From NCBI RefSeq assembly GCF_036785885.1, contig NC_092310.1, positions 1,426,001 through 1,490,000 of the forward strand: a stretch of DNA of 64,000 nucleotides, given 5' to 3'. Both the position numbers and the translations under genes were made by a program. This document shows, piece after piece, positions 49,081 to 60,715 of this stretch; position 1 is the first letter of the stretch; the number at the start of each line of letters is the position of its first letter. A model generated the notes under the pieces. The model saw nothing but the letters and a program-made list of their open reading frames with translations. It was not told the DNA's origin and searched no databases. The DNA comes from Coffea arabica (lineage: Eukaryota > Streptophyta > Magnoliopsida > Gentianales > Rubiaceae).

Positions 49081-50127
49081 AATAGGAACAAATGATTGTT
49101 TTTCTATTTGTTGGTCAGATAAGTTATTTTACATGTTATGACTGCTTAGTTTGCTGAACATTGGATATTTTGAATCTGGTTTTGGCATTCTAACATGCCT
49201 CGTAAATACTCAATATCTGTAAAAAATTTAGGAATTAAAGATATTAAAGCAATTTATGCTGACTTCTATTTCAATCAGGTGCAAGAAAGTATGCATTTTA
49301 ATTGAACACCAAAACTTGTTGTTCCTAGTGGGCTTGGTTTTGTCAAAGTTTGTAGAAGAAAGCTTCTCTAGATATACCTGATGCAGAAACTATATAGAGC
49401 ACATTTTTGTGTGGTGCAAGTCATTTTAATTATAGTCTGTATTTATAGAGAAATTTCTAGGAGACCCTGTATTATTTTGGATATTTAGTGATTTATCATG
49501 CATTGCAGTTTTTGTTATGATCACTGCTTTTGCCCCTTCTTGGCTCTGCTCATTTTTCTCAAGTTACATCTTTGTCTTCAAACATGTGGAGCTATAAAAA
49601 AGAAACTAATTATTCAACCTTCAACTATATCGTTCAGTCAATCCAGGAATTCAGGAATAAAGATTGGGAATCAATTGATTATCTTTTACTTCTTGAATTG
49701 ATCAGTGATTGTTATTCCCTCTATCTTATTTGCTTAGCATTTTAAGAACATGTAATAATTACTATGGCTTGCATCTGACTGCTTTTCTTGTTTACCCCCC
49801 TTTTTTTTTTTGAAATAATGCCAGTTAAGGATATGTGTTTTTCTTGCCTTTTGATGCATGGATTGATTATTGATTGCTAATCGCCTTCTGCTTCTAACTC
49901 TGTCCATTAGACAAAAAAGAAACGAAATTAAAGAAAAAAAAATGAGTTATGGTTCTTGAAGCCTGCAACTATGTGCTTTTGTCATGTTGTTGCTCTTAGT
50001 CTTCCATTTTGTTTTAATTTTTCTTCCTTTTTCTGAAAGAGTTTGCGAGGAGATTTCTCTCTAATTTATCTTTGCATTGAGGTCCAATGGTTTTGCTTTT
50101 ATTAGATTGAGAATTTTCAACTTTTAT
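49081..50127. other. intergenic between two F-box 3' ends
   Basis: AT-rich, with homopolymer runs near 49800 and 49930. No gene or transposon ends recognised. Confidence 0.4.
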
Positions 50128-50960
50128 TTCAAGTTGTGCAAGAATTATAGGAATGTTTAAGAGATGCTCTGGGGACTGATTGTATTATAAGAATCTAGGG
50201 ATGCGATGTATATTGGTTTCGAAGATGCTGATAACTCTAGAGGAGATCCTCTACTTATCGTAGTAGCTGATTTTTGATGTATTAAAACGTCTTGGATTGA
50301 GAAATGGTTGATCTTTCTATAGTGAAATGCCGGTCAAGGTTTCATTTTCAAATTCTGTTATGCGCTTACTGAGTCGCTCATATCTGCTTCTAGTTGGATG
50401 AAATTAAACATAATTAGTTGATATAACAATATAGCACCATTGATATTTGCTAGTTGATTCATAACTTAGGTAGTACATTTGTTATTATTGTAAAACATAG
50501 AAAAATTGCTTATTGCCTTTAGGTTAAATGTTAAGTCGTATGCTCTTGTTGATCTATAAAGGATTGCTTACTCGTATTATAGGCGAAGCAAAACTATGAA
50601 AAGCAATGCTGTTGTACCGTGTATTTATCATTTCAACAATTGCCTGAAAACTTCCAGGAGTCCCTTGATCATATGGTTATAGGTGATATCAGATCCCTTG
50701 ATGCCTGTGTTCCTATTCGTTTGTTGCACTTGTCTTCTTTTCCTGTATGTTTTCGATTATAATCCACCTCGGTTCACGATTATAATCCACTTCGGTTCAG
50801 ATCTTTCTTTGAGATGTTTTCTGTTTCAAAGATTGACCTAGAATTAAAATTTGTGAGTAAAAATCATGTATCAAGCTATGGGTGTTTCTCTTGCCTTAGG
50901 CTGCATGAACAGTTTGGATCGATTTTTTATTATCATTCTCTTCAAGAATTTTGCTCCAAC
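50128..50960 (+). pseudogene. orphan F-box 3' end plus downstream flank
   Basis: 50128-50200 (TTGTGCAAGAATTATAGGAA...) parallels the last codons of the gene at 35749-37353. 50200-50960 parallels that gene's downstream DNA up to about 38380. Copy B already has its own 3' end near 49080, so this is a second, mostly lost F-box unit or a shuffled tail. Confidence 0.6.
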
Positions 50961-51080
50961 TATTTGAACATGTATGGAACGCTGAAGCGTGCTATGTGAA
51001 TTTGTTCTGTACTCTTGCTGTGTCCGTGGAAAAGGAAACTTGAATTTTTGGCTTTTGAGACTGGAGAACACAAAGATTAA

Positions 51081-51212
51081 GCCTTGTTGGGATTGCATTT
51101 TTCTGGATTTTTTTGTAAAAAAATTACTGTAGCGATTTGATATATGTGAGGTAAAAAAGTAACTGGGAAATGTGTTCACGGAAAACGTAGCAATTTTTCT
51201 GAACAACAAGGC
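51081..51212. mobile_element. short MITE
   Basis: 132 bp with inverted ends GCCTTGTTGGG / CAACAAGGC. The inner phrase GATATATGTGAGGTAAAAAA is shared with the element at 53141. The target duplication is unclear. Confidence 0.5.
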
Positions 51213-51439
51213 CTTAGCTTTAGCTTTTATATCTAGCTTACAATATTTCACGGAATTTGACTCAGAAATTTTGTATCTCTATAAGCTTACAGCTAATTGT
51301 TTCTATTCGATTAAGAAAGCTGTAACACCAGTTCTGAACCATGGCAATGAGTTGAAGCACTAAAAGAACTTGACAAAGGCTAGTTTAAACTAACAAAGCA
51401 TATTGGTAGTGTGTTCTTTTTGTTCTTGTCAATGCAGCA

Positions 51440-52066
51440 CCTCCTGCTGAATAAACTTTCAAGCTTTTGGAACCAGCAACATTCCTAGTACAGACCACCC
51501 TGGTAAATCTTGGTAATGATTGGGTTGTAGATACTCTGAAGCTCCTTCATCTCGGTAAGCTGATTCCTTTCCAACCATTCAATGGACTGCTGAATCATAT
51601 CCTCAAATCTTTTTGTTGTTTGCCGTTTGCAGCTTGGCTCTTCTCATCCCTGACGGCATTTCTCAACATGTAGATATAATCCTCTAACGCAATCTTTGTC
51701 GTAACCTTTTTCATGAACTCCTCGTTTTCTTAACTTCTGGGCTTCTTCCACCATCTTCTCAGTTTCTTCTTTTGACAGTCTTCCAATTTCATACAGATTT
51801 CTTCCTCCATTTTAGTAGGGATGGAGGTGTTCCTAGGGATCACAACATTAATGCGATCTCCAATAAGTTCTACACCAGGAGATAATGGGGGTTACAGCCA
51901 CCGGTACAAGGTCCTTAATCTTCTGGTTGTCCCCGCAACCCAAGATTGCGACTTGAACAGCTGCACCATAGGCAACAGCTTCATCAGGGCTGGTCTTCTT
52001 GCGAAGCTCCTTGCCATCGAAGAAGTCTTGCAACAATTGCTGAAATATGTGAATCCTGGTTGAACC
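51440..52066 (-). pseudogene. cytosolic HSP70 pseudogene fragment
   Basis: Minus-strand homology begins within the ATPase domain (GSTRI, then [25 protein letters not shown]). It jumps with deletions across the substrate-binding domain (VIPRNTSIPTKMEEE, SKEETEKMVEEA in another frame) and ends near the C-terminal helices ([21 protein letters not shown]). Several frame changes, stops and missing segments show it is dead. No introns are apparent, but a poly-A tail is not obvious either. The frame at 51467-51673 on the plus strand is an antisense shadow. Confidence 0.85.
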
Positions 52067-52186
52067 TGTAGAATCTAAAAATTATTAGACCGAGAAGATT
52101 AACTTTTATCACTCGCAAATACACGTGGGGAGGCAATTTGCACGCGTACAAGTATGTGTGGAAGAAGAGAAATAATATTATTGAGG

Positions 52187-52652
52187 ATAAATTATACTTT
52201 ACCTTCTTGTAATTTTGCATTTTTCACATAGTCCTCCTGTGATTTTAAAAGCTATACATAATCCTTTCGTAGTTTGGACTAAAGTGTTAAAGGAACAAAA
52301 ATGATTATGTGTAATGGAATCTATGCAAATGTCAAGATTACTCTTATTTGAAAGTTAGAATGGCCGGAGTGGCCAAAATATATAAACTTATTATGTATGA
52401 TACTTTAACCTCTTATGATTTTATATTTTATGACATAATCCCTTTATGATTTTTAAAATATATGCATAATTCTCTATAGTCAGTAAATAATTTTCAACTT
52501 TATATAAGGATACTTTTGATATGTTAGTCAACTCTATTGCAGAATGCAAATGTTATTATTTTGACACTTTAGTTCAAATCACGAGTAGAGTTATGTATAA
52601 CTTTTGAAATTACAAGGGATTATATGGAAAAAGTGGTAATTTACGCTATTAT
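52187..52652. mobile_element. MITE with long imperfect inverted ends
   Basis: The left end GATAAATTATACTTTACC...GTAATTTTGCA...AAAGCTATACATAATCC is inverted and diverged at 52590-52652 (GTTATGTATAACTTTTGAAA...GTAATTTACGC). This terminus is a common plant MITE type. Internal DNA is AT-rich. Duplications not resolved. Confidence 0.5.
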
Positions 52653-53556
52653 CAATATATCATTAGTCACAAAGTAATAACAGGGTTCTCGATCTTTCAT
52701 TCTTCTCAACTGATAATAATAGTAATAAAATTCATTGTTTATATATTAGATGATGATTTGATAAATTAGTCTTGACAATCACAAGAAATTATTTAGTAAA
52801 ATAACAATTCCTAACTTATAAAATTGCCATAATTTATTTCAATAAATTACTAAAAGCTTAATTCGACTAAAATATTGCTGTTTTTAGGCTTAATTTAATA
52901 ATTTCATACAGGATTAATGTGACATTAATTGCCTATGTCAACTTGTATGACGAAGTATATTTTACACTCTTCACAATTAAGTTTACAATCAATAAATGAT
53001 GTTTTACCATTACTAAATGATGTATATGTGCTAGGAAACAATACTGACTGAAATAATTTGGTACTACGGGCAAAAATGAAATATATAACCATTTTTGAGA
53101 ATCACCAATCCCTATGTTTTTTGGAACACTTGCTTGCTTGGATTGTGAGTTCTTGAGGAAAAATTTGGAACATTCCCTCTATATATTTGATAATTTTTTT
53201 TTTACCTCACATACATGATATTGCTATAATATAATTTTTTTACAAAAATTCTAAAAGTTGTAATCCAAACGGGCTACTCAAGTCTTACTTTTAATTAAGT
53301 AAACTTAGTAACATTCGAACTTAAATGATCAACTAATTCACTTGCCAGAACCACCCAATGACTTAGGAGACAAATTAATTTTTTTGAAATTAGATTTTTC
53401 ACAAAATAGGTACCCGTAAATAAAAAGTTTATAACTTAAAAACTAACGAAAGTATTTTTAAGTAGTTAAGCATCAGGCTTCTTCATTTTGAAAAAAAAAA
53501 AAATGGTATTAGCCTTCTTCTAAATATGCTATAGCTTCCATTAGTTTTACATATGC
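52653..53556. other. intergenic, AT-rich
   Basis: Contains a probable MITE at about 53141-53280 (CTTGCTTGGATTGTGAG...GTAATCCAAACGGGC), related inside to 51081-51212. No gene. Confidence 0.45.
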
Positions 53557-53615
53557 TTTTAAAAAAAAAAATTAGTGTAAGTGAGAGGTCTCGAATCTCT
53601 CACTTACACTTTGTT
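53557..53615 (-). mobile_element. SINE 3' fragment
   Basis: GTGTAAGTGAGAGGTCTCGA and its palindromic partner, next to an A-run on the minus strand. Same family as 38127-38230, truncated. Confidence 0.55.
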
Positions 53616-54660
53616 GGGAGGTATCAGGTTTCAAATAACTCTAACACACAGTGAAAAACCTCCCCAATTCTTTAGCACAGACTAGGAGAGTTAAGCAAGA
53701 CAAAAATCTAGCACTAATGGAAGATAAATCGCCCGTAAACATAAAAAGAACCAACTACATGAAGACACAAGAATTTTTACGTGGAAAACTTCTCCAATAT
53801 GAAGAGAAAAAACCATGAGACTCTTGAGCCCACCACAAATTATTCCACTATCACCAATTAAAAGTGGAGTACAACTTTCAGCAAGTTCACAATTGAGATA
53901 TGACCTTAAACAATCAACAAAGTCACCAAATCCCATATAAAGAACAAAAGTTGTGAAAAACTTCACTAGAAAATAGCAGCAGTTCGAAATTTAGAACTAA
54001 AGATTGAGCCGTTGAAATCCGATCTCCACCGTTCAGAACATAGAACTTGATGTCCTCTACCTTTAGTTAAAATTTCAGGCCAATCAGACATCGTTTTTCT
54101 CTGCAGAATTTTCTGTATTTTTCCCCACTTTTTCTGGGGTTGGAATAAACCTAATTTGGCCTATAAATAGGTAGGACAACTCCTTAACGGACCTAGACAA
54201 TTACCTATTAATTTTGGACTTTTTCACATACCAAAAACTCAATACACTCCCTCTCCCCATATTACCCAACCCAGCCCTATCTCTGCAATTTTACGGTTGC
54301 TTATCACAATAGAGTTCTGCAACTATTAGCTAAACATGAAAAGAGACATTTTTCGTCGATGGCATATGAATCTTATGCTTTTATTAACTTTTGAGAAAAC
54401 AAAAGAATCATAAATCAAGCAGTAGTTTAAACGAATTTAAAACTATTTCATTAAAAAAATAAAAATGAAAGATGGGGATTTGAAATCTTGTATAAAAAAA
54501 TATATTTAAGTCAATAATTAATGAAAAAATTAATGGTAAAGAGCCAAAATTATCGAAAAGGTGCTATAGTAATAGTTTGGTAAAAGCGACACCATCCAAA
54601 TAATAGAATTTTAAGCAAAAAAATACGAATTGGAAAAAAAAAGTTGCAAATGAATCAAAT
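53616..54660. other. intergenic, nothing recognised
   Basis: AT-rich. The minus-strand frame at 53691-53966 shows no family features. Around 53740-54260 the sequence has moderate GC and resembles repeat DNA, but no termini were found. Confidence 0.4.
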
Positions 54661-54670
54661 TGACTCATGA

Positions 54671-54786
54671 AGAAGAGGGTTGGATTGGGTGGTAAGTTGA
54701 GAGAAATCGTAAGTAGAAAGTTCTGGGTTCAAAACATCTCACTTATAAAAAAGTAAATAAATAAAAATAAAAAAAATTTAAAAAGC
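54671..54786 (+). mobile_element. SINE with 10-bp target duplication
   Basis: Flanks TGACTCATGA at 54661-54670 and 54787-54796. It begins GGGTTGGATTGGGTGGTAAG, has box B-like GGGTTCAAAAC, and ends in an A-rich tail. Confidence 0.82.
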
Positions 54787-55099
54787 TGACTCATGAGCGC
54801 TCACAAGTCAACTTGGTCAAAATTCAATTCGAACTTGATCCACACTAAGCTCGAGTTGAGTTCGGGCCAACCAAGTTAAGCTATTTGATTTCTTATCGTA
54901 CCAAAACATTATTATACACTATTATTACTGAAAAATAAATTACAATGTGTAATAAATAATTTATACCCCTACTTTTTTATTGCAAAAATAATTGAAGACA
55001 CAATCAATGTCTAAAAGTTTCTACATAGATGTGAGGTGTCTTGAATTTTTTTATATCTGAAAAAGAATTACTAAAAATGCAAGTGAAAGAATCACTAAA

Positions 55100-55195
55100 T
55101 AGGGGGAAGGATTGGGTTGGATGGTAAAGTGAGAGAGATTGTAAATAGGAAGTTTCGGCTTTAATATCTCTCGTTGACACGAAAAAAGAAAAATA
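55100..55195 (+). mobile_element. SINE with 12-bp target duplication
   Basis: Flanks AGAATCACTAAA at 55088-55099 and 55196-55207. Body GGATTGGGTTGGATGGTAAA, tail GAAAAAAGAAAAAT. Same family as 54671. Confidence 0.82.
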
Positions 55196-55724
55196 AGAAT
55201 CACTAAAGAATTTCTTTAGTGATTTGTGGCCTAAAAACTGCTAATATCTTTGCATATATCATTTAATTTTTTCCTTATTGTATATCTTATTACATAGCTT
55301 AGCATGCTTTTCCTTTTCCTTTTTGTTTTGATGAGGCAAAAGGAAAAAAGGAGTTGGTTTGTTTTGATTGACCATTATTCTAAAAAAAATTTCTTATTAT
55401 TCAACAAAAATATTTTTCAATCGCATTTTTTCAATTACATTTTTATCTTACATTATCATGTAACAAAAAGTGTTATAATACTATTCCAACAATTTTTTTT
55501 TCGAAATAATTTTCAATCCAGTTGAGCTACACGTTAACATTTTTTAGACATTACCATCTTATTATGGAAACTTAGTAAAATTTGGTGCCCATTTGTGCAA
55601 AATCGAGGCCCTTTTGTTCTATAGAAAAATAGAAACTACCCAAAGCTGTGGTAAAGCACCATTTTTTGTCCATCTTTCCCTAAAACCCCAATTTCATTGT
55701 TTCGAAAAGTGGAAAAGCTGAATT

Positions 55725-56030
55725 CCACATTGGTCGATTGGAATTCCATTCAGAAGCTTATTCATGGAAATCCTTTTGCTTCAAGAACTAGAGCTGGATT
55801 GCACTTGGGAAATTCCCACATTGATGATCTATAGAAGTATTCGAATGTAAAATTCTGACTGTGAAACTTATTGGAAATATATTGCCACTAGTGTTGTTGT
55901 GGAGTCCAACAATCTCAAAGACTATAGACTATGAATGTTTGGATTTTAATTCGTCAGTCATTAATATTCTCTTTATCAATTCTCCCAAATCTCAAACATA
56001 TATCAGACACAAGAGTGATCCACATATGTT
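55725..56030 (+). pseudogene. F-box/LRR pseudogene copy C, 5' fragment
   Basis: TTGGTCGATTGGAATTCCAT, GCTTCAAGAACTAGAGCTGG and TTGTTGTGGAGTCCAACAAT parallel 47925-48135 of copy B, in several frames. The 5' flank 55560-55710 parallels 39533-39656. The F-box itself is missing. The copy is then interrupted by the L11 retrocopy. Confidence 0.75.
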
Positions 56031-56031
56031 T

Positions 56032-57060
56032 CTTTTTTTTTTTTTCAGAAGTCAATATTATTAATACACTAATTGGAAGTCGTTCGACACGATTTGCTTA
56101 ACAAAGAAAACTATACTAATGACGGAAAATCACCTCTGTTATTAAGTGGACTTGCTCACACATAGAATGCAGAGAAATCCAAAGGCATACAATACCGAAA
56201 TGCATTGATTGGTGAAACACACATCCAACACTGATCTTTTATTGTCTTCTTGGTTTTTGCGGATGCAATTTGGAAATAAATAACCCCCCTTTACGTGCAT
56301 ATAGGAGTGCATATTCACCTCTATTCCTCAAAGTTCCAAGCATGCAATTGCGTTGAATACCACTGCCAAAACTCTGCAATAGATATACTGGAGACTGATC
56401 ACACTTTTCCATTTCAAGATACTAAAAGCATCATGCAACATTTGTAAAATCAACAGCCAATCCCTCCAAGACGACTAGTACTGCTTAATTTGAGCCCAAC
56501 AGTACTCTGAACAAAATTCATCTGACTTTCTTCTGAAACTCCCAAACAAACCTCAAAAGAAACATTTACTCCCTACTAAAAAGGACAACAAAGAAGAAGA
56601 AAAACAAAAAGAAGAGAGAAGAGTAGATTACAAGCAAGCTGAAACGAGACAACGAGGAAGTACAAGTTTATAAGCAAGTAGATAGGAGTAGTGGCAAGTC
56701 TAATCAAGCTCCGTCTGAACCTGAATCCCCATGGACTTAGCCGTTCCAATGATAGACTTACAAATTGATTCCAATGGCATATACTGGCAATAGGGGTCAT
56801 GCTGCTTCACCTTGGCAATATTGTAAACGTGCTTCAAGGTTATGGCGAAGGCTATCACTTGACTACCAAGTCACGGACGGCGGCTTTATGATGAACTCAA
56901 AGGTCCTGTCCTTGAAGGCCATCACGTTGATCTTGTAAAAACCCAGGACTGTGGACACCAGCTTGTCTCCCGGCTTTGCTCCCCTGGCTGGAAGGGTTAA
57001 GCGGATGGTTGCTGCCACTGGCCAATGAGTCAGAACCTCCTTCAACGCCGACATGGCTGG
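56032..57060 (-). pseudogene. processed pseudogene of mitochondrial ribosomal protein L11
   Basis: On the minus strand the frame starts at 57054 with MSALKEVLTHWPVAATIRLT. It lacks the conserved PPVGPALGQ segment, continues to AFKDRTFEFIIKPPSVTW and then meets a stop. Homology resumes in another frame with TLKHVYNIAKVKQHDPYCQY and SICKSIIGTAKSMGI, ending at a TAG at 56702-56700. About 650 bp of 3' UTR-like DNA follow, down to a run of T (plus strand 56032-56046), the remnant poly-A tail. No introns. This is a reverse-transcribed mRNA copy inserted into F-box copy C and since decayed. Confidence 0.88.
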
Positions 57061-57289
57061 TTTTGGGTGATGGAGTACGGTCGTTTTTTTGTTTTATAAA
57101 TTATATTTTATCTTTTCTTTTCTTTTACGTACCAGTGATTTCTTTTTTTCCAAGTCATGTTGCCTAAAACATCTAGTTATTGTATATTTTTTTATAAGAA
57201 AAAGATGTTTGGATTGATTCAACTCCATTCACCACCACAGTTAGCAATTGCTCTCGAAATCATAGGTTATTTAAGTTTTTACGCTGCCC

Positions 57290-57560
57290 CTGTTATTGCT
57301 TAAAGCTTTTAAGTTATTCTGGACTTCTAAAGTTTTTCCCTGAGTAATAGACTCATTTGGCATAAAAAATTCCACTAATCACTAGTATCAGTAGTACATT
57401 ATTCGGATTACTCTTTCTATCAATTTGTGCCAAAGGGCGCCCAAAAGTTTGGAATATTGTCATTTAGATGATGTTTTGGGGATTGCAAGGTTTTGGTACA
57501 AACAGCTCTGATAAAAACAAAAAGGAATGTTTCTCTTTGTTGGCTATAAGTTATTTCTAC
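57290..57560 (+). pseudogene. F-box/LRR pseudogene copy C, 3' fragment
   Basis: GGACTTCTAAAGTTTTTCCC parallels intron DNA of copy B near 48423. GGAATATTGTCATTTAGATG, then GGGATTGCAAGGTTTTG and AGGAATGTTTCTCTTTGTTG parallel 48998-49115. The exons between are deleted. Confidence 0.65.
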
Positions 57561-59036
57561 ATATTTTAATTGAAAAATGATATTAACACTCCTGAAAAAA
57601 CCTCAAACACTCCTTAAATTTCATCTAATGAAAAAGAAGGAAAGGGATGCCTGAGGTTTTTTGAGGAGTCCTGAAATCATTTCCCTTTTAATTTCTTAGT
57701 TTGTGCTTTATGCTGAACTATGAATACAAATAATCATATAAACTTTTTCTTACTTTGGGAATGGTTACTGATTTGTTCCAAATTTCCAATCAAATATTGA
57801 TCATCACATATCATTCATGTAGGCCAATTTTATTTTATTTTTTTTGCTGAATTTCATGAATACTTCACAGTATTACTAGGTAAATTAAACTTTCGCTACA
57901 CTGAGCACCCTTAGATGGACACATATTAAATATATGATCTTTTTAAAATTTTTACCTATTAGTGCAAAATATTCCTTACATTGACACATCGAAAAAATCT
58001 ACTAGTTTTGGTAGATAATAACAAAACTAAAACTAAGTTAGGTTAAGGCTAAAACTAAGGAGTAAGGATATAAGTTGGGTCGTATCCTAAGGAGAATAAC
58101 TTATGGAAAGAGATGGATTACTTTACAATTAAATGGTTGGGAGTTGGGACTGAATTGTGTGCACAAATTTTAACAAGTGGCAAAGATTGCCGTGTCTTTT
58201 ATAATTTGTTGTTTTAGTATTTGTTGCTTATTAGTTTGGAAAAATAGTTCGAAATGTCTCTCACATTTCGTCAAATGAAATTTTGCATCCTTCTCTTTTA
58301 AAATGGTATCATTACGTCCTTTACAAAATCAAATCGGCAAAATTTGATCTAAGATAGATTTTTGACCACTTTTTATCTTGAATCCGTCACACAATCTACA
58401 CATGATTATTGTTTTAGGGACAAAAATATTAGATTCCATTTATAGCTAAACAAATAACCCGATCTATATTTATTTTTGCACCTAAAAACAGGATCTAACA
58501 TGAATCATATTCAATCTTTTTCCAAAAAAGTGGGATTTACCTAATATATATTTATTTTTGCCACTAAAAAAGTGAAATTTGAACTTTTTATACGTAAAAA
58601 ATGATTGTATATGAGTCATACAGTGATTTTAAGTTAAAAAGTGGTTGGAGATTTAGGTCGTGACTAAATTTTGTTAATTTAAATTTATAAGGTACATAAA
58701 ATTAATATTTTAAAATGAAGCATAAAAATTTCATTTGATAAAATATGATGAACGAGCAATTTTCTTGTTAGTTTAATGTCTACATTCATTGTATTTGGGT
58801 CTATATTGCATACGGGTGCAAGACAAGCCAACCGACATTTACCTTACATGTTTTAAAAAAAAATGGTCCTAAAGGCAGAAGGCCTCGAATGAGAGAGGCA
58901 ACAAGGTTATGACTTCGAGAGGAGTAGGTTTCTTTTTCCAACAAAATCACCTAAACCCTTCAAGCCCAGGCTTTAAAAGAATTGTATTGAAATTTCTTCA
59001 GAAAGATGCAGTAATTCTTATAGCCTTGGTAAGTTA
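57561..59036. other. intergenic, AT-rich; promoter of the next F-box gene at its right end
   Basis: No gene or clear transposon termini. The stretch from about 58900 to 59036 should contain the 5' UTR of the F-box gene. Confidence 0.45.
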
Positions 59037-60715
59037 ATGGATCCGGAGCAAAAGGTAGCTAAAATCACACCCCAACACGATGCTGATCATGTTGATGGAG
59101 TTGATAGGATCAGTGCCCTTCCTGACGAAATTCTCCTTCACGTTCTGTCATTTCTGGGCTCGAAAAAAGCTGGCAAAACCTCAGTTCTTTCCACCCGATG
59201 GAGATTCCTCTTCGCTTCAACTCCTGATATCGATCTCGACATGTCTTTCGATTCACAATCTTTGGATCCTTCTCAAAATAATGGGATTGTCATTGATCAT
59301 CCTCCTTATCAGCGCTTGTACGCTTTCATGAATTTTGGCTACAGACTTGTTATGCTAAGAAATGGAGCCCCGATTCGAAAGTTTAAACTCTCTCTTCGTC
59401 AGGTACCTCGAGCGTATCAGGCAGCAATTCAATCTCTGATATCCGCTGCACTTTTGTGTAAAGCCCAAGAAATTGAAATTTCAGTGGATAGTAATGCTTT
59501 GTCCAGGGCTCATTCTATCGAACAAGTATCTGTGGCAGGAATGTTATCGTGCAAAACGTTAGTTTCTCTGGAACTAGACTGCTGGCCTGGAGGGAATTTA
59601 AATGTCTCACCAGATTCAGTTTGGTTACCAAATCTCAAGTCATTGCACTTGAGCGCATTGATATTGGTAAATGAAGATTCTATTCAGTGGCTTATTCAAG
59701 GGTGTCCTGTGCTCCAAGAATTGGATTTAAGCTTAGCAGGTTTTAGCCATAGCACAACAGGACAGCAGCAGAGAGGTATTATAATATCTAGCTCTTCCTT
59801 GATAAAACTAAAACTGGAGTGTTGGGCCAGTGAGTGTACTGTTCTTGTGGAGTGTAAAATCCTCGAAAGTTTTGAGTACTCGGATATTTGTGCAAGAAAA
59901 CGTAAAATTATTCTTGTTGCCCCAAATCTCAAGTATTTGGCTTACACAGTCGACCGTCTTGGGGAAAGCTTTATACAAATCCCAAATTGTCTTGTTGGAG
60001 CCAAAATAAGAGTCTGTCACTGGGGTGAACAAGACAGTATTCAGGATATTTATGAGCATCTTCATCGGGTAGGATGTGTGAAATCACTTTCTTTAGAACA
60101 GAATATTCTCAAGGTATATATTTTATGTACTGCACCGAATCAAATTTCAAAGCTTTGAGTTCATAATTAGAACGTCATACTTTCAATTACTAATTAATAT
60201 TCGTCTGATTTTATGAAGGCTCTCCATTATTGCGAACGTCCATTTCCAATTTTCAAGAATTTGACTAGATTGGAGGTTCGGTCCCTGTCTTGCTGGAAAA
60301 TGCTGCCAAGCTTATTCGGATGTTCCCCTAGCCTTCAAGAGCTTGTTCTCGGAGAAGTGAGTTAAAACAAACTGCTTCCGGAATAGAGTTCACTGCATTT
60401 AGATTTGTCAGTTTTCATTTTCTTTCTCTTCATTGACAGGTAGCTTGGGATGGCAACTTACAAGAACTCGAATGCCTGTTACAACAAGTTATTCTAGTCT
60501 CCTTCATTCAACATCTCAAGGAAATAGAAATCCGAAGATTCTGCAAGGAGGAATATGAATTTAAGCTCGTTGAGTACTTTTTGCGCAACGCAAAAGCTTT
60601 GCAAAAGGTGACTCTTGGCATGGGATCTTTAGACGTCCCCGAAAGATTATTGTCACTGAAGAGGTATTCCAAGCATTGCCATGTTAAAGGTAGAGGTGTG
60701 ATTATATATTATTAA
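59037..60715 (+). CDS. F-box/LRR protein with C-terminal FBD-like region, 3 exons
   Basis: Likely SCF ubiquitin-ligase adaptor, paralogue of the gene at 35749. Exons 59037-60113, 60219-60356 and 60440-60715, all phase 0, give 496 aa. The F-box spans about residues 23-65 (RISALPDEILLHVLSFLG...LSTRWRFLF). LRRs follow (LPNLKSLHL, GCPVLQELDLSL, APNLKYLAY). Exon 2 encodes the FPIFKNLTRLEV repeat. The FBD-like exon 3 (EEYEFKLVEYFLRNAKALQKV) ends in a longer tail, RGVIIYY. The start MDPEQKVAK is the first ATG in frame. There are no lesions. Its exon 2 has the same length (138 nt) as in the other intact paralogue. Confidence 0.9.

Noticed and set aside
51467-52063. Plus-strand frames of 68 and 80 codons
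   Set aside because: Antisense to the HSP70 fragment, which has clear family motifs on the minus strand.
53691-53966. 91-codon minus-strand frame
   Set aside because: No recognisable domain or splice context; probably chance.
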